From Platycnemis pennipes (lineage: Eukaryota; Arthropoda; Insecta; Odonata; Platycnemididae), in assembly GCA_933228895.1 (NCBI GenBank), contig OW121852.1, forward strand, positions 132,117,544 through 132,181,543: DNA of 64,000 nucleotides, read 5' to 3'. Numbering within the stretch: position 1 is the stretch's first letter; each line of letters begins with the position of its first letter. The notes beneath the pieces were generated by a model that saw only the letters and a program-made list of their open reading frames with translations, was not told the origin of the DNA and ran no database searches. A program made the position numbers and the translations under genes. This document shows, one piece after another, positions 12,001 to 24,000 of the stretch.

Positions 12001-15000
12001 TTTGATCTGGAGTGACATGACAAATCCAAGTTTCATCACTGTCACAAGAACGTCACGGTGTAAGAAGTCATCTCCCTCAAAACTGTATCGGGTGAGAAAT
12101 GTCAGAGCACTTCCAAGTCACTTCGTTTTGTGGTCATCCGTAAGTGTTTTCAGAACCCAATGGGAACACAGTTTGCGATAAGTTAAGCAATTTGTGACAA
12201 TCTCATGCAGAACAGTTTTTGAAATTTGCGGGAACTCTTCAGAAAGCATTCCTATCGTAAACCATCAAGTTATCAAGAATTTTCTCATTCTCTTTTTCAA
12301 CCAAACCATCATTAACAACAATTTTCTCATTCTCTTTTTCAACCAAACCATCATTAACAACAGAAGGCTGTCCACTCCAAGCTTTGTCATGAATACTGAA
12401 TATTGTCATGAATCTGGTTCGTCCCTCATTGAATTTTTTAACCCACTTTCTCACCATCCCATCAGTCATTACACTTGCACCATAAATCTACAAGTTGACG
12501 ATGAATTTCAGCTGACTTAACATTCTTTGCGTTCAAAAATCTTATTACACAATGCATTTCAGTCGGCGGGATCAGATATTGTTTTTATACATTTTAAACA
12601 ATCACTAACAAATGTAAACACAACACAATCTGGCTATAATGGTGTCAGTCGAAAGATTATGAACCATAAGGACGAGTATGCATGCACAGAACTGCGACAC
12701 TAGCGTTGAGGTGGCGGTAGACCAAAATGGTACTTACTTTCTGGACATGCTTTGTACATACCATTGTGGCGACATGGAGGGTAGTCACTGGCTGAACTAC
12801 ACTCCCATACCAGATGTAACCTTATTTTTACCTAGGCACCTGTGCATCCTTTTACCTGTTATCAAACCCTATTTCTCACCTAGGTGCGATGAGATTCCAT
12901 TGTAATTTTAAAAAATTACTTATTTCAAGCTGGAGAAGGAACATGGGAAGTAGAATGTCCCATAACCCAGTAGATTGGTGTCTTCATCAGCTATTGTTCT
13001 GGACATCATGTAGCCCATCTGCTTGGTACCTCACTGCCAACATGAGTTACCTGACTGTGCCACTTGCCACGTGCCACTTATGACTTGGAATATGTTACCT
13101 GTGAATTTTTTGTTATTGTTGTTTGAAGATGGAGTAACCAACTGTGGAATGAGACTGTATTATAGCTTGAAGGGGGACTTTTAAGGAGAAGTTGGTTTCC
13201 GATGCCCTTCTGGCTAATGATTGTTCGAATTGTAGGGTATGGAGATGGTACCTCATGGTACATTAGTCTTTCTCAGGCTACATAGCATCATCAGTGCATA
13301 CAGTGTTGCCATGAAAAGGTGACAGAAGCCAGGGAATCTTAATTGGAATACAACTCATTGGTATGGGGAATGTTTTATTCTTATGGATTCTTGCTAGTAT
13401 CTGGCTTGGATGAGGGTGATAGCTTGGTGCAGTAACCACCACTGGCTCTGCGTTGGATCTGGTATCTGCAGTTGACTGAAAACTTGTAATTCTGTGGCAT
13501 TTTCATTGATTTAGTGGTGGGTGAGGCAGTGGAGAGTACTAAGTCCTCTCAACTGCTTAGTAGCTGATGAATTAAGATGAGCTACTAATTGGCTTAAGGG
13601 AAATTGTCGGAAGACAGAACTATAAGAATGGCAGTTAAAGTAGGGATAGTATACCTTCCACTTAGGAGATACGATTTCCCAACTTAAATTGGCATTCTGG
13701 TATACTGCCTTTGGGTATCTTTGCTTAGTAACTGGAACGACCATTGTGACCTAAATTTGGTGGTAAGTGTTGTCCAATACACAATACAATACAATTGTCT
13801 TTGATTAATGCTAGGTAAAGTGGTGAGAGAGAGTGAGGATTTTTGGTGGGAATGAACTATTAGACAAAGTTGATTTTGGGGAGAAATTTGTACTATGCAT
13901 GAGAATGGGTTCATTCCATGAAAGCCTTGTGACTAGTAGGAAAAAACATGAAAATAATCATTGTAGCTTAATGAGTATGAGGTCTTCATAAGCATAATCT
14001 TCATCATGCTTCAGACCAACATTGGCTTTTGTTTTTTGGGCCAGACATGTGGCGGGCCAATGTATATGATCTTACATGATTACAATAAATTGTTGTAATT
14101 ACTTAGTGTAAGTTTATGGTTGAAGTTAAGTGAAAATAAGTTTGTTGATGGGTACTGAAATACTAGTACAACTAAAGAGATTCTGAATTGAAAGCTATCT
14201 AGAGAATTAACAAATTTTTTTTATTAAGTAAATGTTTTTTTTTTTAATCCCTGTGGCTCTTCTCGGTAGCTTAGCTGAATGTTGCACACAAAAGGATTAA
14301 TCTTCTCACTGCTATGGCATGTATGTAATAAAATTGAAAAACACTGCAGGAACCATCTTGCTTCCACTAGTGAATGGACATGGGTAGGATATAATGGGAG
14401 CTATTACCTGTGGACTGGCTGTAACCTGTTTAGGAGACATTTGAAAACTGCTATGAGAGAGGGCATCTCAATAAAGGTGTTCTCCAATTGCTGTACTTGT
14501 GAATTTGATGCTGGTAGCAAGTTGTGTGTGTGACCTTTTTATAAACCCAATGGCTAACATTTCTTTGTATGCTACTGGGAGAAAAAGGAAATAGAGCATA
14601 ACTGAGTGGAATCTGGAGTTGCATGCCACATGATAAGTTATGATGCTTCAACCTTTGGTGTTTAAAATCATACGAAATCCAGACTTCTTTTGCTGTTATC
14701 AAGAAAATTTTTGTTTTGAGATTCAGTATATAGAGGTATGTGGGTGTGTACTTAGTTGAAGGCATTAATTTGGGAGTTAATGCACTTGTCCGGGAGATTA
14801 ACACAAATTTGTACCCCTATCTGACATTCAAGTATGCCATATAAATTCATGCAATTTTGGATGACATTGAATTTTTTCCTGTTAGCAGTTCTGACCTTTA
14901 AAGCTGAGTGTTTAAAAATTACATTCAGAGTGGACTACAATTATTCAGGCTTATAAAAATCATAGTGCATTGGGTTGAGTGATTCATAATGGCGAAGAAG

Positions 15001-18000
15001 CTATCAAGACTTGGCCAATTGTTAATTTGTATGAATTTGGTATTTTCATATTCTTTGCCAACATTAAAGCTTCATTTACAGAAGTTATGAACAAATTACC
15101 ATCCAATGACAGTGTGGTATTAAGATTTCCCATCCTTGTTTCAAATTTCACCTAATATGAAGATTTTCCTTGCTTGACAATTTATATTAGTACACCAGCA
15201 CAAATGCACAGAATACCCAAGACTTTTAATAGAATGCTATTCTTTTTAACCAATCCCTGTAAAATTTAAATTATTGATTTTAGGAGGCTATAATCTTGTG
15301 ATGTGATCAAGATGTGATATGATTCATGCATTTGCAAAAGTGAGACTTACTGCATTATACTTTGAAGAACATAATAACATGTGAATGTACAACATAGGAA
15401 ATATTCAGTAAATGGGAAATTCAAATGTTAAATACTAGTGGCACTAGAGTCCCTGTTGTTTTTGAAAATTAGAAAGTTGTGTGAATGGATCTTTAGCATT
15501 GTGACAATTAGTTTATTACCCAACTTATTCATAAAGCTAGTTTTTTTTCAGTTAAAATCAATGTTGCTATCAGCCTTACCAATGAAACACAAACTTGATT
15601 ACTTGAATACTTGTCTATGATTCAAGACCTAGGTATTAATAAAGCATGAACATCATGAGCCAAAGTGCCTGATCATTAATGTACATGTGGAACCTGATGA
15701 TTGTGGGTTTAAATCTTGACTCGAGGATATTTTGCTGATTTATCGTGTCGTCTGCCCCTAAGTTTTAAACTCTCAGACATAAGCATCAGTTGCTATGGAA
15801 TAAACTCACTAATCTGTTGTTGACTCTCCAAATTGCACAAATTATATTGGGAGTTGAAGACAAAAACTTGAAGTACCTATGGTCAGTCATACATTGTCAA
15901 TACACATTTGTAATTGTTTCTTTTATTCAAATCGGGGACAACAAAAATTATTTAATCATCATCATTGACCTCAAATATATCAACAACATTAAGGTCAGTA
16001 TTACTTCATAAATGAAAATTAATATTTGAAATTAAGCAACATAACTATTCTTATTAACTTCATGGATATGTGGTTGGCAGTTGATGTGCCATCAATGTGC
16101 TATGAGATGGCAGTGATATTAAGTTGTACCACCTGTTTTTAGCATTTTGCCATAAAATTAGAAAGTATTAATCATTTCGAATGATAAAGCAGTGTAAAAC
16201 TAATCAAACTCCCAATTATTCAGTCTCTTGAATTTTGTAGTACAGAATTTCTACTGGATATGCACAGGGATCTTGTGTTGTTGCGAGTGCTTGGTTTGGG
16301 GGTTGGTCCTCACAGTGTGTGACTCAATCAACATTGATCGTCTGCTGTAGAGTATTGTGTATTAATTCCTCAAATTTTGAATTCTGGGTCTGCAGGTCGT
16401 GTGCGACCTGAGTTATGATTGAAGTTGATCACTTTCTTTACTCTTATCTGAAGGGTTTGGACATCAAAACAGCATCGGTGGAGAAAGCTGCAGTGGTCAG
16501 CGAGCCAGACTCCATAGGAAGCCTAGCTGATCAAGTGTCTGAGCCAGAGAAGGAAGTGGCCGTAGAGAAGGTGATGAATGACAACTCAGTGTCAATGGTG
16601 GAGGAAGATGATGCCAATAGAATGAATGAAGACTCTGTGAAAATGGAGAAGAATTTGCCTTCAGTGGAGAAGGTTGACCGTCAGGAAGACATGGTTGCAG
16701 TGAAAAATAGTGAGAATGCCCTGGTGTCATCCATGGCGTCTGTGGACACCAACAAGAAGCCTGAGGAAGAGGCTTCACAAACAGTTGTAAATTCTGGTGC
16801 AGTGCCTGAACCAGCCCTGAGTGGCCCCACCCCCGTCATTGAATCGGAGAATAAGCTTAAGTTTAAAAAGGAACACTATAAAGAGGGTATGTATGATTTT
16901 AATTTTACTTGTACAGTATATTGAGTTTTGTGTTGTTGTCCAATGCAAGTGGAAGGAATCTCAAGAAGAATGCAATCCAATCGCAGGATTAAACTAAAAT
17001 ATCACATGCATGTGTGAAATTAAATTGAAAGAGAACTAAAATATCATACATGTGGAGTCAAAATTAAAATTACACAAATTTTAAGCAACATCACTTGATA
17101 ACAAATGTAAAATTATTATAAAACAGCACCACACAAATTTTAAAAACAGGATTTTCTTCACTTAAGATGATGCTGAAGAATTGAAACCCTGGTTGTGCGG
17201 TTTTTTTACTCTGTTAGTGTTTTTTCCTTGTTTTCTTTGCTTTAAAATAAGGAAAATCCCACAAAGTTACTGAAGAATCTGTTTTATTTAAACAAAACAA
17301 TGCATTTTTACTCGGGAGATAAATAAAAATAAAGACCCATAGCAATAGAAATTGCTCTTAATTTAAAAGAAATTGTAGACTATGAAAATCAAACAAACTC
17401 GAGAAATAGGTTATCCTCACTGAAAATTTACAACTTTTTATACCCTCTAAAAACAGACTTGTCACTCATTCTTGACCTATATATGTTGCAATGCATACTC
17501 ACTGATGAAAAAGTCCTTTCTGACTCAACATTGGTGTGAGGAAGGCCTATTAAGTGGTCGTAATTAATTTGCACATTTTCTCCTCTCCGTCCACTTTCAC
17601 AAATTCTATAGCTGTTTAATTATTGATAATTCTAGGTCATTTGAACCACAGCTAGGAGGATATTTTTTAAGAGGATTCATATATTGGGTAATGGGTTAAG
17701 TTCCTTCTTTAGCTTATCCGAACATAGTGGACTACTCTCTGAACATTTAGTAACTAACTCTCTCACTATGCTAGTCATCAATATATAGGCTTTTTGATGC
17801 TAAAGAAGCTCGTTCTACTTCCAAACTCACTGATTCAAATGTTTTAGTGGCATTATTATTACATAATCTAAGCAAGTTCTCTTTGACATTTTTGCTAGGC
17901 ACGACTACCAGTTGTGTGAGTGGTCCAATGGCCAATGCCTCCACCCCAAGTGTCAGTCTCTTCTGCCGCAATAAGATGTTGCTTCTGCCACAATAAGATG

Positions 18001-21000
18001 TTGCTTCTTAGGAGTTGGGAGTTCCTTAACTCTTTGTGCTTACTCATCCTGCTCTCGGAAGTAAGGTTGCGAACCAGCCCAATTCCTAAACACATGGTGC
18101 CACAGATGCCATTGCATGTGCGGCTACAAGGCCGTGGAACTATTGGCATGAGATGAAAAATTCATCATCAAAGAGGAAGATTTAGCTGGGATGGAATGGG
18201 ATGGGGAGAAATGTTAGGATGGGATGAGACAAGGTTTTCAGAATGAAAAAATGTTGGGATGAGAATGGACGACAATCCTGGAACGAAGTAATTGTGCAGA
18301 ATGCAAGGAGATCACAATAATGGGATAAAATTTATTGTGGAATGAGGGAAAATGAAAATTACAGGAAGAAGAAACATTTAAGCATAAAAAAACTGTACGA
18401 AGTCCTTATAAATTTTTGCATCTATACTGACCCAAGATTAAAGTCTGCACTAAGTCCTCGACTTAGGCAGTTAATTTGTTCCAAAAATTTCCATGTAAGT
18501 AGAAATCCACGTAAGTCAAAACACAACTGCTTACCTATCCATTTTTGAACCATTACGGTGCTGCTTTTACTGCGGTTGGCAGCAATCTGTGACAATTATG
18601 GGAAACTCCATCTTTTGAGAGGCAGTTAAGTTACCATAATACAACAATTCAGAGAGTAACACAAATCCAATCTTTATTTCACCAGATATTAAAATCTGAA
18701 ATGTGTAATTACACAGAACATGTTATTTTTCATTGTGATGGACAACAGACGTCATCTATGGAATAGATGATTAACTACACGTTGACTTAAGTGGGATGGT
18801 CAAACTACGGCGAAAAAAAATGTCATGAAAGGCCGGTGACAGGCATTTTTATTGGGTTTCTGTCATCACGACAGATACGCAGCGACAGCTAGTAAAAGGT
18901 CAAATGCATAGATTCTTATGGTGCTGGCCAGGCTTGTGACCAGCGACAATTCAAAGTGCTCCACGTCATGTTTATGGCGTGACAGGGCAAATAGTCTTAG
19001 TACACTCCCCATACCGAGGACTGCCAGAGCTGAAGGCTGCTTATGGTGCCGTGGCTAAGTCCAGTCTGTTTTCTCTGACCTACTGGTGTGAATGTGTCTC
19101 GATTTCAGTTGCTGTGTGACAATGTTTGACGTACATTTATGTATATGATGTCTGGCAGAGAAGTGTCATTGTATATGAAATCCACGGACTTAGAGACTCA
19201 AAAGTTAAAATACAGATTAATGTTGCAGCGGTGTTGTAAGAGGCTTAGGAGGGCTTCAGTGAAGTAGACGAAAAGGAGAAAGGTACATTAGACTTCTTCA
19301 CTATCACAATGATCAAATCATCCCCTGTCGAACAATGTAATGGCTTTAACTAGGGTGGGTGTTCAGAACGCCCGTAGTTTGGCATCAACTCCTGCGCACT
19401 TGCCAATGAATCATGGGTCATCACCTGGTGTATCTGTCGCGGCAACAGAAATGTGGAGAAAATGCAAGCATTAGGTCGGCACACACTGGTGCGGAATGTG
19501 AAAGTGGGACTTGGGAGCGAAATTCACGAAGGGAGTAAACTTAATGTCCCACTGGCCAAAGCGATACATTCGCAGGACTTAATGTGCACGTGCGGACGTC
19601 AATAGTTCCGACTCCGTGTTAAGACTATGGAAGTTTCATCTGACAGAGAGGAAGCTCTCTTCTTAATTGCATTGGCAGAAGACGGAGGCCGTGAAAGGAA
19701 TATTAGCTTGCAGACTTTCTAATTAAAAAAATACTGTTAGCAATTAACGTTCAAAATCGTGCTTATATATAAGTATTTGACCTGATCATTTTCATCGATT
19801 TTTGGATTAAGTAATGGATACTTCTTAACCACTGCAATGAACTCCTCTGTTGACATTTCTCACAGCAATTTTGCTCTCGACTTGGGAAACGCAGTATGCA
19901 GTGAAATGAATTATATTTGCGGTGGTACCTTGTTCTGCTGGGCGGGATTTGTGTCAGTTTGTGCATAGTGGTATCCCGCCCCGAGTGTTTTTGTCGCATG
20001 CAAATTTTGCTCCCACATCCCACGCCAGTGTGTACAGACCTTAACACTGGCTTAACTGAACATCCGTGTAACTTTGGAACCGTATAACTCGGGTCCGCAT
20101 AAGTCAAGGAGTTACTGTATTCTGAGACGGGATTCAAATGTTGGAACGTTCAAATTTGTGGGAGGAAACGAGACGAAAATTTGTCCACTGTCGTTTCAAG
20201 TCCTGCTATTCAGATATTTCGAATCAATTTTATTTCAGACTGAACCTAATCAAATATAAAACTGCCACTGAAGCAATAAAAACTCACTCACCATGGCCGT
20301 GCAAATAGTGAGCAGTGATTCAGGAGACTCAACATAATACAACGTTGTCATGTGTGTGATTGTATTCCTGGTTGCAGGAAAAGCTGTGGTTAAAAGTAGG
20401 CAATTTTGTAGATGTAAACATTGCCAGCCACTGCCTACAAGAGCAAACAGAAGCAGGAGGGAAGGGCAGAGTATGGGTTTGTTGAGGTACCAAAGCATGG
20501 ATCATCCGATGGTCGGTTAGTTGAACGTTAAATAATCTGTGTTCTACTGTACATTAGGTCCTTGACTTATGCAGATCCGAGTTACATGGATCTGGAGTTA
20601 GGCGGATGATCAGTTGGGCCGGTGTTAAGGTCTGCACAAACCGGCACGGGACGTGGGAGCAAAATTCGCACGGACAAAATCTCTCGGTGGGATACCAGTA
20701 CGCGTAAATCGACTCAAATCCTGCTCAGCGGAACATGGACCCACTGCGAATATAATTAGGTTTGTTGCATGCCACATTTCACTCGTCTAGAGCCAAATTA
20801 CTGTGAGAAATGTTGACAGAGGAGTTCATTGTAACGGTTAAGAAGTATCTGTTACTCAATCCGAAAATCAATAAAAATGATTAGGTCAAATACTTATATA
20901 AAGGCACGCTTTTGAGCATTAATTGCAAATAGTGTTTTTTAATTAGAATTAAATTTAGAATTAAAATTAGAAAGCATTGCATGCTAATATTCCTTTCACA

Positions 21001-24000
21001 GTCTCAGTCTTCTGCCAATGCAATTAAGAAGAGAGCTTCCTCTCTGTCAGGTGACACTTCCATAGTCTTAACACTGAATCGGAAGTACTGACGTCCACAC
21101 TGAAGTCCCGCAAATGTATCGCTTGGGTCCCAGGGACATTGTGTGCCCCCTCGGCAAATTTCTGTCCTGCATCCCGTGCCGGTATGTTCAGACCACAGAA
21201 CAGACCATTTGAAATCCGTCGCTGGTTGAAAGCCTAGCCAGCTTCATAAGAATCTAAGTGTTTGACCTTTAACTAGCTGTCTCTGTGTATCTGTCACGAC
21301 ATCAGAAACCCGAAGACGTAGCCTGTCAACGGCCATACTTATCGTCTTTTTTCTGTGTAATTTGACCATCTCAGGTAAGTCGACATGTATTTAACCATCT
21401 AATCCATAGATGATGTCTGTTGTCCATCGCAACAAAAAATGAATATTTTTGAGTAATTATACTTACTTCAGATTTAAATTCCCAATGAAATAATGGTAAT
21501 TTAACGGCCCCTCAAAAGACTGTGTTTTCTGTAAGAGTCACCAATTGCCAAAAATGGATAGGTAAGTTGTCGGATTTCGACTTGCGTGGAAATTTTTGGA
21601 ACGAATAAACGGCGCAAGTCGAGGACTTGCTGTATTTGGTTGTGAGTCACTTTTTTTTCTTTGCACGTCATATCATGTAATGTTGTAGAAATAATGTGGC
21701 CTCATACCCGACAATTGATATTTCTGTTTAGATAATTACCCTGCCCAATGTGTGGCTGTAGATTACCAAGTGGTTTTTGATAGTGTGGTGGAAGTAGTCA
21801 TTTCAATTCTCCCCTAATAGTGTGATAGGTCATTCAAGTTTCATTCAACAATTATTCCCTTTTGAAAATCTTCCTCTTGAATACCCTTGGAATCATGGAA
21901 GACATTGTGTATTCAGGGTGGCGATCGTCAGGGAAAACCTGGAACTGAGAGGGAAAATAGGAAATCTGGATAAGTCAGGGTGAAACTGGGATGGAAATTC
22001 TCATTAATTTTCTACCAACATTTATAGGGCAGTCTTTCCCGCCCTTTATTTCACCGATTAAAATGAATGTCCGTCGCCCAAGTGCATAGAATAAGCCCCA
22101 TCAATTCTTGAAAATTCAGTTGTGAATCTTAGTTATTTAACTGTGAATCAGTCGTACGATGCATCCCTTTTGTATATCCTTAATGTGATATTTTCCTAGT
22201 AGCATTATTATTCATGGTCACCATGTATTCCGCTCATCACAAGGAATCCGAGACTGTTATTAGGGAGATTTTACATAGCTTTGTTTTTAACATTCGAGAC
22301 TCAGGTGAAGAGGTAGTTGCAGCACAATAGCTTGTAGTAAATACGTGCTTGCAGTTCCAAAAATACGAGATGATGATTATTAATACGGTAATACAAGTAC
22401 GTTCACACGTGTAAACAAAATCTTATGTAAGATCATCTTCGATTCCCATGTCCCCCACCGCGAGACAGTAAGAAGAGTTCTCCTTCCCTGCCCACTTTTC
22501 ACACTACGTAATTATTGAATGGCCCCCTTAGCTCTGTCTCGAAGCAATTTGGTCAGGTCACAAACCACCTCCCACTCCCCCACATATGATATTCCTGAAT
22601 ACGATGCTGCCGTTGCTAATTGCCTCCTGTTTTCGCTCGCAGTGGCACAATTACGTGTTTGCTTATGCAAAAATTTTTACATCTTTGGTTCCCTCTTACA
22701 ATCAATTTTTAATCAACCACAAAAATCTAATTGCTTCTAAACGTCACTCGTGCCATCGCATTTTGATCCAGTCTAACAACTTGGGTTTGGTTCATATTTT
22801 TCGTGCAACCTGTGCGGGAGCCCGCCATTAAATTGGCCATTAACTTTCCCTTTGATGCCTTTTCAGTAATCTTAAACTTCCCAGAACTACCATGACACGC
22901 GACCTCTTCCTCGAAGAATTAGACATTGTCAATTTGTAATTTTACCGAAGGAAACACATGCCATGGAAATACGATACACGGCCACGTACCAGTGGCTGTG
23001 AAAAATTTATTAAAAGTGTGTATACTTGTGGTTGGCCGGTGAAGGTTTAATATATTTTTTCATTCTTATAGCTTTTAATGTATTGATTTCAGTTTGTAAC
23101 ATTTTCTTGTTTTGACGAAAATTTAATTCAGCAGAAATAAAATATTCCGATAATAGCAGACCTTTTGGCGATCGGTCAGGGAAATTGGTAAGACCATCAG
23201 GGAAAACTAAGGAAATTGGATATCAGTAGCCACCCTGATATTGTATTGGATTCTCTTTGAATCATTTGAATCATTCGTCACTGTATATCCTAATTAAATA
23301 TCTTAATTAAAGAGGAATGGGGCACTTTAATGCTGGTATCAGCCAATATTTCTTTAGTATTTAGCCGATGATGAGTTCCTTATACAGATATACAATGTTG
23401 AAATATTGTTGGAATTCCTCGTTTCTGAGGCTAATTATTTTATGATAAATGTTTCTGTTTGCATCAGTTGTACTTTCTTATGGTAATTTTTCAAATACTT
23501 CCAGATCAATGGAGTCCACTGAATCCTCAAGGTAAAAAGAAGTATGAGAGAGACTTTTTAATGCTTTTCAAAGATGATCCTGAGTCAATGAAGAAGCCAG
23601 TAAACCTTCCAGACATTGAAATTGTCTTAAAGGATCCTATGAATAGAGTAAGTAGTTTTATACCTCCCAATCACATTCCCAGGAAATAGTTGAACAACTA
23701 TTAAGAAAAAGCCCATGGTTTCACTTCCCACGAATACTAATTGATTTTATTTAATCCCTGTCAAACTTTGTTGCTTATGTAAGAGTGTAAAAATTAAGTG
23801 ATATAAATTTGGATGTGGTTGTGATATTTGATTGGAATTTAATTTTCCTTTAAGTTGTTATTGCTTAAATTGGGTTGTCTACATGGTTCGACTAATGTTA
23901 ATGGTGTGGTCGCTCTAGCAATTCATGTAATTTTGCATGTACTCGTATTTAACTTGTTTATTTGTACTTATTTAACAAAATTATTTCCATTATCTCTTTC

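Larger units (their letters stand above)
11361..12754 (-). mobile_element. Mariner-family DNA transposon (full-length, dead)
   Basis: The 1394-bp element has imperfect 33-bp terminal inverted repeats at 11361-11393 and 12722-12754 (core tgtcc(g/a)gaaagtaagtacc), flanked on both sides by TA (11359-11360 and 12755-12756), the Tc1/mariner target duplication. It lies in eIF4G intron 2, antisense to the gene. The transposase inside is broken, so it cannot move by itself. Confidence 0.95.

Noticed and set aside
16396..16453. Alternative acceptor (CAG at 16393-16395) for eIF4G exon 3
   Set aside because: In the required phase the reading frame hits TGA after eight codons.
21914..23237. Assigning element C to hAT because of CAGGG ends
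   Set aside because: No 8-bp duplication: copy 2 is flanked by TTAT on both sides and copy 1 by unmatched bases.
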